A stretch of DNA of 64,000 nucleotides from NCBI GenBank assembly GCA_002118135.1, contig BDIU01000192.1, positions 186,001-250,000 on the forward strand, in the 5' to 3' direction. Positions 11,801 to 23,289 of this stretch are shown piece by piece. Position numbers and translations under genes: made by a program. How positions within the stretch are numbered: position 1 is the first letter of the stretch; every line of letters begins with the position of its first letter. The DNA comes from Trebouxia sp. TZW2008 (lineage: Eukaryota > Chlorophyta > Trebouxiophyceae > Trebouxiales > Trebouxiaceae). The notes beneath the pieces were generated by a model. The model had not been told where the DNA came from and did not search any database. It worked only from the letters and a program-made list of their open reading frames with translations.

Positions 11801-14800
11801 AGGGCATTGACGCTGAGCTGCACAGCTTTCTAGTCAACTGCGTGGAAGAAGATGTATACCAGAACAAGGCCATGCTGCCCTTGGAGGGCATGTCAGAATT
11901 ATTCCTCAAGTCCTGCATCGAGTGCGCCAGCTACTTTGCTGGAGTTCAACAGCAGGTCAGTGAATGCCTTTGCTACAGATACACCAATATTACTGATGTG
12001 TGTCAGGATATATGGATGACTGTCATTGATGCTTTGATTTTGTCATCTGCAGTCCTGATGATTGTCTCTGTCACCATTGTGAATTGTGGACCTGCCAGCA
12101 AAGAATTCTCACCATGCGTTGGTACTGCAATTTGCATCTGTCGAAGTTTCTAACAGCACAGTAAACGTCAGAATGAATACACACGCAAAGCCTGTGGCAT
12201 CTTCAAATCTCAAACAGGAAGTTGCTATCTGCTTCTGCATCATGAGCATAAAGTTGCAGGGCATAGGACACACAAGTCCGGATATTTCCCTGCATACTGC
12301 GCCAGCTGAATTCGACATGGAGCTTATCACGTTGCACAATCAAGAGTGCTATTCTGCAGGTTATTAGTGACAACTTGGCCACAGATCAGTTCATGCCAGC
12401 AGCTCAGAGATCTGCTCTCAATGCAGCCAAGCACTGGATGGCTCAAGAGTGGCCAAGGCGCTTCAAGCTCAAGCCACTGGACAGGGTGCAACTCCTGGCG
12501 CCGCAAGTGTTTTTGTCAGGCCGCAACAACAACACCAGCAATCCGGTGCACAGAAGGGAAAAGCATGGTGAGACAGCATGGCGTGTGCTTATGGTGCCGC
12601 TTGCAATCTTGCCCTGCCCTGCCCTGCCCTGCTTAAACCCTGCTCTGCATCTGTCAATGCATGTTGCTCAATGAGCTCAATCTGGTTACTATGCAACATG
12701 CGTGCCCTGCACACTGTGCCAGTGGAGTGGCAGTGTCCGGCCTTTAGTAAAAGGCCGCATGAGCATCATGGTATTGTCATTTGCTATCCCACAATTGTTA
12801 CAACTGAATGCTTTGGCTAGCAATTCTGAGCCAATTCTGTGCTGCAGATGGCACATTGGCTGAGAGAGTGGCACTTGGCAAGCGCCGCCGTGAGCAAATG
12901 GGCATGCAGACAGCAGCCGACAAGCAAGATGCATCTGCTCAGTCATCAGCGTGGCAACCAAGCTCCTTGGCAGGGGCTGCTGCAACCAATGGCCCTGCTG
13001 GGCAGGTTGTTGGTGGTGGAGGAGGGGGCAATGGCCCTGTTGGTGCAATGTCTGGTGCTGCTGGTAACATGATGAGCAACTGGGGCTACACTCCTGGTGA
13101 GTCATGACTGAACCCCATAGAACATTGTATGAGCCTGAGTTGACATGCATGGTGATCTGACGCCATACATCCTACAGCTTTGCTTGAGTACAACTTACCA
13201 TCTGTGTACAACTGACAGTCTGCCTGCTTGCTGGCAGCCGATGCTTAGGAGCTGCTTGTATTTGCACTGATTAAGCAGTCTACCTGATGGCATCAAGACA
13301 CTAATGCGCAGCTAAGAATGAGCCCTGCTCAGTGCTCTTGCCTTTTGTAAAATGTGACTTTCTCAAAGCATCTGCTATGCTGAGGCAGCTCTTGCCTGTT
13401 TGGCATAGTGAGGTGGGCAGCATCTGCTGCGCGCAGACAGCTTTTGTCTGTTTGGCACAGTGAGGTGGACAGCAACTTCTGTGCACAGACGGCCTTTGTC
13501 TATTTGGCACACACGCTTGACATGTTGCCTTGCATGACTACAGGTATGGGTCTTGGCAAAGACCTACAGGGTATGGCTCAGAAGCTTGACGTCACCCCCA
13601 ACAAGGGCAGGGCAGGACTGGGCCTGGGACAAAGTGGCCCTCAGCTGCCAAGTGGCCCTGCTTCACTCAGCCCTCAGCCGGATTCCACTATCCTGACTAA
13701 TGATCATGCTGTGCTGAGCTTTGAAGAGATGGAGTGGTGGCGAATCATGGAGCAGAAGAAACCGGCTAAGCTGCTTCGCTCCAAGTTTCTGCCTCAAGAT
13801 GACCTCTTGGTTGCGTTGCGCTCAGCTCGCAACCTTGAGCAAGACTGGCTTGAGACTCAGCACTGCAGCAGTAAGGCACCATCTCACAGACAGACAAAGC
13901 CAGAGCTTTTCAATGGCCCAATGCAAGATGACATGCAGTTTGCAGAACAGAATGTCAGCAGCAGTGCAACATCAGAGAATGTACCGCTTGCAAGTCAAGA
14001 CATCAAGGCGACAGCAGATAGCCCTAAGGCTGTCACACAGAGCCCTGCAGCCTTTGCAGCAGATAAGCCAGGGGCATCACTAGGCTGCCCAGAGGCAGCA
14101 GCAAACAGCCCTGGCAGCTTCTGCTTGCACCAGGACATTTGCAACAGGCCTCAGGACAGTGCACACTCCCAGGGTTTCTGGGACATGGCAGCCCTTGACT
14201 CGTCCTTCAGCATTTGCAGCAGTCTGGCAGCAGCACAGCATGCACAGCATGCAGGCAGCAGCGACAGAAGCTTGAAGTCTGTGCTTGACCTGTCATCACA
14301 TGACACTGGGGCTCTGGAGTTTGTGCTGACCAAAGGTGCAGCCAGATTCCAGTCAGCTCAGGTTCTCACTGAGGAAGCTGCTCAGAAGCTGCAGGCTCAT
14401 GTCTTCCATGCAGACTGCAAGGTGCACAGCTTGAGGCATGATTCAAATTCAAATTTGGAGCCAGACACAGCAGCAGTGAATTCTGCTGAAGCTAGTCAAA
14501 CAGAAGCTGACGCAGCACACATACTGACAGACTCACTCCTGCCTTGTTCACAAGCAACAGCTGTACCTTCTGACAGCAATCTACAGCAAGCAGAACTTGA
14601 CACCTCAGCCGTGCAGAAGACATTTGAGCAAGCAGGATCTTCACCTCTGTACAGCCTAGCTTCCTTTGAGACACTTAGCACACACTTGCACAGCGCAAAA
14701 CTAGTCATTGGCAACCTAGACCCCCAAAGAGAGCTTGCGGGGCACAGCAGCAGTTGTGACGAAAGGCAGACAGCTGATAGAGAGGTCTCAGCAGCTGAAA

Positions 14801-17361
14801 GGCAGACCTTGCCTTCTGATGGGCAGGCAAAGAGCAGAATAGGAGTGATGGAGGCTGAGTATGGCAAGTTGTACAGAGCACGCCTGCTGTGGGAATGTGC
14901 CATGGCTTTGTCTTGTTTAGAGGCAGGTGAGACTTCACAAGTTGTGTATGTTGTCGGTCCTGTCATTGCTTTTGCTGTAGCCTCTGTGGTGCCTGCTGTT
15001 GTTGCTGGTCGTGCTGTTCTTTCTGCTGCTGCCTTTGCTGACAATTTTGTTGTCAGTATGTGCTAATGCTGTTGCTGCTGCTACTGCTAATGTTTGTGCT
15101 GCTGTACTATTGCTCTTGTGCTTGCTCTTGCTCTTGTTTTGCCTTTTGTTCTTGGTGCCTGCTGCTGCAGCTGCTCTTGCTGCTGATGCTGCTGCTGTCG
15201 CTGTCAGTATCTACTGTTATTGATGCTATTAATGTCTGCTGCTGTTGCTTGATGCTGTTTTGTTGCGACTGGTGTTGCTGCTGTTGCTCTTGCTGTACCC
15301 CTTTGGGCCTGTTGTTGCTGTTGTTGTTGTTGGATCCTGCTGCTGCTGCTGTTGATGCAACTGCTGATGTTGTACCATCTTGTGCCATTACTGAACACTG
15401 CTGTGCTGCAGGTGGTTCATTTGTGGTTCAGCTGCCAGACTCCCTGACGACCTTCACAGTCAGCATGCTGTACCTGCTCATGCGCAGCTTCTCAGGGCTG
15501 TGCCTGGTCAAGCCCTTCACCTGCTGTGCCTGCCTTGGTGCCAGATTCCTGGTTTGCATGGGCAGACTAGACGATGGCAATGTTGGCGCTCTGTGGCTCA
15601 AAGAGGTATTCTTTTGCTGGACCTTCTTTTCAGGCAATTTGGATCATGTCAAATTCGACCATCATATTTGAAGGGCTGTTGATGCAATGATTTTTGTGTA
15701 CGTATGTGTGGCTCAACTGCGCCAGTGCTTTTTCCTTAAGCCTGACACCCGAATTCTGTCATCAGCAGTGAGCTTGCAAGCTCAAGCATGTTGATGCGCT
15801 TGTCATGTATATAATGCCCCATGCTGTGCTGTTGTGCCATTTGCAACGTGCCATGCATCAGTGACCAAGCCAAGCTCCTGAAACATAAACTGTGTCAAAT
15901 ATCACATGCTTGCTGACGCATGTCTCTGCATAGGTGTGCTCTTACGCACTTTTCAGAGTGTTACATGCACTCAACAACTTCCACTGGTTGAAGCTGCTTT
16001 TTGCTACTTTCACTTCTCAGCACGGCCATCTTTGTTGTACAGGTGATACGGCACACTGAGGAGCTGTCTTCAAGCGGGAAAATTGTGGGAGAGTTTGTGC
16101 CGCCTTCATCCTACATTTCTTGCCAGCTGCTGGAGTACCTTTCCCGCCGAAATGCGGCCCTGGCACAACTTGAAACTAAGGTGAGGCTCAGCACAGCATG
16201 GCCTTGTCACAAACCTCTGCTCTCTGTGTGTCTGAGTTTGTGTAACACAATCAGTAATACAGTTCGTGAAAGCTCACTGCTATCTGCCAGATACAGTGCT
16301 GTCAACTGTATTGCTTTCATGGAAAGCTGGTGCAAATTGCAGCCACAGCTGCAATAGCTGCACACAACATACCCATGCACAGCGTGAAACGCAAGATGTC
16401 AGAGCTCAGTGAGTGCATGTCATTTATAGAACAATGGTGGTTTTTGCAGGCGTTGCAACACATGAAGACACTACGTGACAGCGGCAAGACGCACAGTCCA
16501 GCAGACCAAGCTAAGACTGTCAATCAAGCAAAGCAGCAGCTTCAGCTAACACAGACCAGCTCTTCACCTTACCTCATCACACCTGCTCAACGGCTTCCAG
16601 GGCTGCACCCCACACCCCTGAGGCCAGGTCTGGGCTTTGCCCCCGACTTAGATTCTCCAGCAGCTGCAACTACGCCATCTTTTGAAGCTGGCTCAAGATG
16701 TGACATGGCAGAAGCCTTCTCACCACAGCAGGCAATGAGGCAGAAACAGGGTACTGCAGAGTTGCAAAGGAATGATCCTGGGAGCGTCAAGCAATTTTGT
16801 GGGCCTCTCTATGTCAGAGGGCCAAAAGGAGAGGAGCTGATTTGTGAGCTGAAGACAGACTCATGGCCAGCTCACCTAGCTAGGTATGTCTTTGCCTTCC
16901 TCGAGTTGACTTGTCAATGACTCTTACGTCTTGGTATGCACATATGCTTTGCAGCAGCTTGACATGACATTGGCTTGTGTATTTCCACAAGCACCATCGC
17001 CGTTTCTATGTGAGGCTTGTGCTGTAAATTGGCATAAGCGAATGACATCATACATACGTCTTGCAAGACTCATCAGAAACGTTTGTTATGCAGGCCGCAG
17101 AAGATGATTGTCTGCAGCTATGTGTCAGCTGGTGAAGGCATGAGCATGCCAGAGCTGGCGTGTATGGGACAGCTTTGCGCAAGCAACTCAGATCAGGTCC
17201 AGTCATTGCAGGGATTCAAACAATACTTATCCGGTTTCAGAGGGGCAGGCAGGCCAGTGTCGGCGCCAAAAATGGCAGTGATTGAGACATCAACCTATAA
17301 GTTGCTACTGAAGGAAGTTGCTGAGAAAGCTGCTGTAGACTGTTGGACTTCAATCAAGTGA
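8861..17361 (+). CDS. CMTR2: Cap-specific mRNA 2'-O-methyltransferase, CMTR2-like, with G-patch; first exon not found
   Basis: The family methylates the 2'-OH of the second (CMTR2) or first (CMTR1) transcribed nucleotide of capped mRNA. Exons are 8861-9252, 9567-9848, 10110-10229, 10572-10725, 11037-11258, 11803-11955, 12360-12567, 12848-13096, 13544-14926, 15412-15605, 16043-16180, 16450-16883 and 17094-17361. Phases fit throughout and give 1,398 codons plus a stop. The catalytic domain shows HLCEAPGGFISATNHF (SAM loop), WVGNSLHPYYEGND, VTADGSIDC, GGNFVLKAFTLFEH and KPATSKPGNSETYII, so the D-K-E residues of the K-D-K-E tetrad are present. A G-patch (NWGYTPGMGLGKDLQG through KGRAGLGLG) crosses the 13096/13544 junction. 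A second Rossmann domain (GGSFVVQLPDSLTTF, LVKPFTCCACLGARFLVCMG) lacks the catalytic Lys and Glu, as in CMTR2. The long exon at 13544 is mostly Ser/Gln/Ala-rich linker. The N-terminal ATG must lie upstream of 8861. TGTAA at 17506 may be the poly(A) signal. Confidence 0.92.
10313..10373 (+). repeat. Decayed copy of the end of CMTR2 exon 3
   Basis: The sequence reads as V-A-I-S-D-D-V-A-L-V-Q-A-T-L-P-H, echoing VAMIDDDALIQATLPH at the end of the exon 10110-10229. The donor is not preserved. It lies in the following intron. Confidence 0.65.
11302..11428 (+). repeat. Copy of the 3' half of CMTR2 exon 5, with intact donor
   Basis: The copy matches 11130-11263, including KEVHVYKP, ETYIIGKGFK and the AAG/GTGAG donor. 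It has lost 15 bp encoding ATSKP between two AAGCCT words, as expected for slippage between short direct repeats. The catalytic-motif Glu would survive, but the exon's 5' half and acceptor are absent. Confidence 0.8.
13320..13512. repeat. About 62-bp tandem repeat just upstream of the long CMTR2 exon
   Basis: Three units share the words CTTTTGTCTGTTTGGCACAGTGAGGTGG(A/G)CAGCA and variants, at about 13330-13390, 13390-13450 and 13450-13510. The units lie in the intron 12848-13096 / 13544-14926 and end about 30 bases ahead of its acceptor. They are not obvious copies of an exon. Confidence 0.65.
15064..15400. repeat. TGC/CTG-rich low-complexity region in a CMTR2 intron
   Basis: The intron between 14926 and 15412 is built almost wholly of TGCTGT, TGCTGC and GCTCTTGC words. 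It therefore has long spurious frames (Leu/Cys/Ala on plus, Gln/Ser/Asn on minus). The true exon starts at 15412 after CTGCTGTGCTGCAG. Confidence 0.75.
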
Positions 17362-20041
17362 TGTCTAGTTGTCGACCTCTATGTTCTTTATTGCTTGAGT
17401 TTCAAGACAAAGTTTCTGTCAGGCGATGGCAGCGCAGCTGACAATACTACATTGCTTCACAACCGTCTTGCTAGCATGTTTTGAACCAGCCGATGCACGT
17501 CATCTTGTAACACAGGAATGCCAGTCATACGAGACTGAAAGACACTCCTAGCTACACAAGTGCTCAGCACAGTACAACGTCATGCTTCCAAGGGCTCAAG
17601 CTTGTCCAATTCTGGTGCGACAGCTATGTGCATTAAATGGCATAATTATCTGTGATCAGAGCAATCATGCTGCATCGATGGCGAATCATTGCAGCTGGTA
17701 CATGCGCTTCGATCGATCTATGTCAGGTCAAGCACAGGGACAAAATAATACGAAATCCCATGATCGATTCCTTTGCATGGCTGTGTTGCATTAATGCAAC
17801 AGCAACAAGAAGAAGAACAACTTTTCAATCGCGATTTGAGCGCTCCGAAACCAGCATGTAAAAAGCAACGCAATTCAAATTTTGTAGTTTGCAAACAAAC
17901 AGCGCTGCTAGGCTGCAGCCATCGCTACCACAGGGCAATACGTTCGCCGACGAATTGAGGTCATTCGCAGCTCGAAGCCACGCGGTTTGCTGTCAAGCTG
18001 TGATTTGCCTGTGGTGCCTCCACGTAAGTCCTCTGCAAAGGAACAGCATCGAAATGGCAGAGCAAGCACCGGTGTATGCGCTGAAGTGAGCAACAGGCAG
18101 GAAGAGCGTCTCTTGAGACACAACAAGCATTTCAACAATGATTCTCACTGCACGAATCAGTTTGTAATGGCATCTGCGGAGCTGCTGATGTGCATGAAAA
18201 CTCATTGCAGTGCTCTGACCGACATCAGATCATCTCCATGAATTGTCATGGCAGCATGCTGTGTCCACACGGATCGCCACGCCACATACTTCTTGTCGTA
18301 TGGCTGAACTCCATTTGCTCGCACAATGCTGGATTAGGTTGAAGCAAGAAATGTATCACTGAGTTATTTGCATGCATTGAATTACAGAGAACAGACAAAA
18401 TTCCTCAAGTTGTGAAACAGTTGCTCGCCAGCCTGAGCTACTGATGCTGTTAATCTGGAGCAATGCGCCTGATTTTAGGAAGCCGGCACGGTCCTGATGC
18501 CTGCAACACCAACGCAGCCTGTAATACAGTGGGCATCAGAGACGCGGACAAACATTATGACAGTCATACACGCTGTGTATTTGGCACGTCACAGAACAAG
18601 ATGTTGCCCTCCTATAGCTTGTCGCATGTCGATTTTGGGCTGCACCTGTTGACAATCATCACTTGTGATGCAACTGGCAAAAGCTTCAAGCAAAACATCT
18701 CAGACTTGAGCATGTCTTCAAACATAAGGCACCTTCCTAATCACGGTCGTGACCTGGAATGCATGTACGTAAAGCTTGCATGACCTCACAAGCAATGGCA
18801 AAACGCCCCAAGCAATGGCATCATCTGGTACATCGCTTGATGCAGCAAATGTGTCAAGCAAATGTGTCATGCAAATGTGGCACCGACCTGGCATGCACTC
18901 TGGGAGACATATGTGATGAGGCACACCTGAGCAGTACCCTGCATTGAGCTTCATCCTGCAATTAACGCCATGAAAATTGTCATTGGAGTTGTTTGCTGAG
19001 CAGACTTTCAGAAGCACATGCTGTCAAGCAGCTTGTCAAGATAATTCTTGACTTTGGAGCTGATGAGCTGTGCTCAAATGATTGTGCCATGCACAAGCTA
19101 CAACATGCCCCAAGCTTGATCTAAAGATGTTTGAACACAAGCATGGCAGTGAGACTTGCTGATGTCTGCACATCCACAGCATAGCCAATGGCAAGTCTGC
19201 CTTTCAAGACAAATGCCATGACTTGCTGCTCTGCAAAACTCACAGACAACAATGTTATTGCAGAAATGTCATGACTTGCTGCCATATAGCAGTCACAGAC
19301 AAGATTGCTACTTAGGCTGCTGCCGGTGCAAGTACAACATGCTGTAATAGACCTGACAGTAGTCGAGCCTTGTTGTGCTGCATGTCAAAACCTGTCAGCC
19401 CTCACCAGGCAGAGCAATAGGGTCAGCAGTCCTGTCATGCCGGTCTTTTCACCTGCATGAAAGCACTGTCATGCTCAAGAACAAAGAATAGATTCCACAT
19501 GCTTTTGATGCTCCATGCATTGTGCATCAATCAAGACTTCCTGCAGAATGGATTGCCTGCATAAATATGATCAGCAGAAGCTCTGATGCTCTATGTCAAG
19601 CGCAAGTGCGGTGCATTGTCTTGCATGCAGCAATATACTTGCAGAGGCTTTGGCTTCATATGTCAGGTGCACATGCAGATTTTTGCATATGCCATCATGT
19701 ATTGACTCAAACATTTCAAGCAGCTGAAAAGACCATGAAACCTCGTCATCGTGACCGCGAGAGCATGTCAATTGCAGTGATTTTCTGAGCTGCTTCATCA
19801 CACACACAGTACATGCAATCAGGGCACACGCCCCACAACAGGAGGAAGATAACAACCTCTCCAACAATCTGTTGCAAGTCTTGGCAACAACGCAGGGCAA
19901 TATGCTGCAATGGTTGCTGAACACTGCATGCTTCATGTATGTATGCACTCACAAAGCCCTTGCCTGCAGATGCTTGGCATTGAGCTTCTCATTTGAGATG
20001 AGTCTTACCCAAACATAATGCTCAACAAGCTGGATTACGGC
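17362..20041. other. Gene-poor interval between two convergent genes
   Basis: The 2.7 kb between the 3' ends of CMTR2 (plus) and the OPR-like/RAP gene (minus) has only short frames without family resemblance. The longest is about 106 codons at 18463. The stretch is rich in TGCATG, TGTCATG and TTGTCAAG words. I see no transposon ends, RNA gene or clear tandem array. CATGACTTGCTGC with CAGTCACAGACAA-like sequence recurs near 19210-19300. Confidence 0.45.
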
Positions 20042-22590
20042 TCAAACACGGTACATGTCAAGCTTTCCTGCTGTGACAGTCTCCAGTCTGGGCTGCAAGT
20101 AGTCCACTAGCTGTTCTACACTTCCAGGTGCAACATCGTTGCGGATTGAGATGACATGACCCTCCCTGGAGAGCAGCCGCCCGCAGAATACGGCTCGGCC
20201 TGTCAGCCTGCACATCAGCAACATGCACCTCAAACTGGAACTCAAAGAATCTGCCAGTCTTGCTGCGATCCACCATGCGGTTAGGCATGCATTGAACGTA
20301 ACCGTCTTGCAGTCTCAGTCAAAAGCCAGCACTGCAAGTTGAGCAGCATGAAATGCGTTGCACCCTACAGCAAACGTCAGCATTGCACATGAAGCACCAG
20401 CATGCGGCCTCTGAAACAGATAATCAGTAGAGTTAGACGTATCATACACTGCATAGGCCAAGCAAGATGCAGAAGACGCTCAATTTTCTCATTCACCATA
20501 AGGGCAAGTACAGCGTAGAAGTGATATGCACACAGGATGGATGACTTCAAGCACGGCTCCTACAATCTTCAGACTGCACCAAAATGATATTTGCACAAGA
20601 CAGTGGCAGAGCTCATACAGACGAGCAGGATGCATATGACGCACCTAGCAGAGTTGTTGGAAAAGCAGTCAGTTGCCACCAGGAACAGTAGAGGCTTGAC
20701 TGTGCTATCCTTTGGCGGCACAACAGCAGTCGGGATGTAGCCTTTGATCTGGACTGCATTGTGATGCTGCAAACCAAGCTCTGCTAGGGCTGGTACCAGG
20801 TTGCTGAGGTAGTGTGGCTGGTGATCAGGCTTTGGTCTTGGCCCCAAAAGCTCAAGCTTTGTCTGTAGGTCTGCATATGCTTGCTGGTACTGCAAGCTTG
20901 CGCCCTCTTGGGGCCTCAACCAATCCATGGCATTGTACAGTTGAGCTATCTGGCGTGCTATTGACTCCCAAGGTGGTCGTTGACGTGTGATCAAAGTCAG
21001 GTACTGATGCAGCAGGTGTCCAAATGCAGGAATGTGTAGGAGCCCTGAAACAGCCAAACTCCATGCTGTGTTTGCCAAGTCTTGAGTCTGAGGCCTTTGC
21101 TGAAGAAGGTGGGTGACCAAGCGGTCAGCCTGACTCTGGTCCATTGTAAGCCTGAGCATTGCCCAGGCAAGCAGCAGGTTGCTGATTGCTTGCGATGTGG
21201 GCTGCTGCCGTTTGTGACCATTGCACAGGTATAGCATGTGGCCCAGCATGCCTGCTGCGACATCTGTAGTGGGTTCGTGTTTTAGCTTCTGCAGAGCCCA
21301 TGCAAAGCTTGAAATGGCTTGAGCATCTGGACGTTCACGAGCATCATTTGACTGTATCTTCTGCAGAAGAGCGTTGCACAGATCGTCAAGCAGTTCGAAT
21401 GTCGGCTTGTCTGCTGGAAGCTTGGCCAGACTGTGTGTGATGTTGGCAAGCTCCTGGAAGTTGAAAGCTGAAATGTCTGTGTTGCTGAGATGCTGCAAGA
21501 CTCTTGGCAGGACTCTGCCTCTGGGGTCCAGGCGCAACTCCAAGCATGCTGATAGCAAAGAGGCATAAGACTGACCCCTGGCAGAAGCAATGTCTGCGAG
21601 GAATTGCTGAGCAAGGGCGTCCACAGTGCCAGGTACTAGATCATCTGGATTGATGTGTAGCCTACCAAAAGCCCAGAAGATGCTGCTAGCTTGCCTACAG
21701 CGCACATCTGGCATGACTTGCTGCAGCATGACAAGCTGCCTGGATAAGAATGCATGCAGCTGCTCGACGCCTTCTTGTGGCAGCCAGTTGGAATAGACTG
21801 CTGCAGCTGACTGACAGACGCGAGCTGTCCCATGCAGAATGGCGCTGATGTGCATGTAGTCCAGCGTTTTCTGCTTAGCGTAGCATAGCTCGTCCATGCG
21901 CGCGGTATAACGAGACAGGACCCTGTAAGGATTCGCTTTTGTCATTTGCCTGCTTGCTCCTAGCTGCTGGCACTTGATATAGTCAGTCATGAGCATAGGC
22001 GTCAATCTCGTGAAGTTTGTCTGCAAACAGAAGGCTCCCATGTCACACGGTGTGCGTAGCACTGATGTCTGCACAGTGTACTTGTTTGCTTGGCAAAGAC
22101 AGTTCACACCTGAGTCTCTGCGCTGTCGCCATCTCCGAAGTCTGTTTGCTGCTGGCGATACTCATGCCCAGAAGGTACTTGCGGCCTTGTCAACTGCTGC
22201 AGGTCAACACTTCCACTGGTGAGTGGCACCAGAGGCAGGACAGGACAGAGCCTGCCCCGAGGATCACAGCATGGGAAGGCCGACCTGTGTGGGAACTCGA
22301 GAAGCAACATTAGCCCGTGGCTGCAATCCTGAGCCGATTGCTCTTGGCTTGACGGCTAAGCGTGCGTCACTGACGCTGGCGCAAGAACGGCTTGCCCTGC
22401 GAGAGACCGCTGGATCAAAAGAGCTGTTCTGCTTGGCTATGCTGCGAAATAAAGCTTTGCGACGATCGCACCCGTGAGACTGAGCACCAACTTTCGAACG
22501 GAGAGCCCGACGGTCTGTGAGCAATCCCAAACCCAAGTTGGGGAGTCTACGCGGAACGGCGGCGCTCGCGGGATGAAGCAAACGTGACAT
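20042..22590 (-). CDS. OPR/FASTK-like helical-repeat protein with C-terminal RAP domain, 644 aa
   Basis: Minus-strand exons are 22590-22285, 22196-22110, 22020-20645 and 20207-20042. The phases fit and give 644 codons plus a stop. The first 100 residues are rich in Arg, Ser and Ala with few acids (MSRLLHPASAAVPRRLP), as in chloroplast or mitochondrial transit peptides. The body has degenerate 35-40-residue alpha-helical repeats with the typical words FAWALQKLKHEP, SNLLLAWAMLRL, ANTAWSLAVSGLL and ITHSLAKLPADK. The end fits a RAP domain split by an intron: LLFLVATDCFSNNSAR, then LTGRAVFCGRLLSREGHVISI and VDYLQPRLE. Algal OPR proteins bind specific organelle transcripts for their stability, splicing or translation; the target here cannot be read from sequence. 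The RAP core is divergent: the usual E-V-D-G-P-S-H-F is replaced by V-A-T-D-C-F, so nuclease activity is doubtful. Confidence 0.87.
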
Positions 22591-23289
22591 ATCACGAATA
22601 TGTATGCTGTACCATTTCATTTGTCAAACAACAAGCTACGATGTGTCTACGCTGCTTTGCACTCGACGAAGCGTCGCAACGACATGCTCTGGTCGAAACA
22701 AGCTGGTTCCGGAGCTTGGACCAGCTAAATCTGGTACAAATTGTGGTAACCGTACAATATCTTTTGGAATAGACTAGATCTTGCCCAATGTATGATTCGT
22801 GACGCCAATGTAACTGCGATGATTACATGCACTCTGAAGCGTCAAGTCTGACAGCAGCGCTAAGCCAAGCAAGCTAGCAAGCCAGCCAGCCAGCCAGGCA
22901 AGAGGGCAGCAGAGATGCATCGTCACTCTTCTTCTGCTGCTGAATCACCTTGCCCACGCTGGCAATGCAATGCCGCAACCATTATAGCTGATCTCCCTGG
23001 TATTTCCAGAACCTCGAGCTGTGCGTCTGCAATGAGTTCAGTTACTCGCAGCAATTTGTAGACGTGTACTGCGCGCCCCGACTTCCAACATAAGGCTGAG
23101 GGTTGCTGTGCATGCATATTTGTCGTTGCTAGATGACTCAGGCAGAGCCGTGTCACTGCAGTTGCAAAAAGGTCAGTTCTTGGTGTGTGTGTGTGTCATG
23201 GATCGTACGACATCGGCTTGATTGTGAGCCGCGTGTCCGCGTAGCAGGAGCTTGGACACAGTGGTGCTGACCCTTACTTGAACGCGCAG
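22591..23289. promoter_or_regulatory. Divergent 5' interval between the OPR-like and LRR genes
   Basis: The genes on either side point away from each other, so their promoters should lie in this 0.7 kb. It contains a short (CAGC)n/(AAGC)n-like run at 22862-22900 and a TG repeat at 23185-23198. The first exon of the LRR gene is probably also here; the ATG at about 22917 opens a 75-codon frame that could supply it. No core element is recognisable. Confidence 0.35.

Noticed and set aside
13320..13512. Possible CRISPR-like or regulatory array
   Set aside because: Units are contiguous and degenerate, with no unique spacers, and the genome is eukaryotic.
15060..15411. Leu/Cys-rich hydrophobic frame that could be taken for membrane helices
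   Set aside because: It is a by-product of TGC/CTG repeats in a CMTR2 intron. Only the part after 15412 is coding, by homology and phase.
17362..20041. Possible transposable element in the gene-poor interval
   Set aside because: I found no terminal repeats, target-site duplication or reverse transcriptase/transposase motif.
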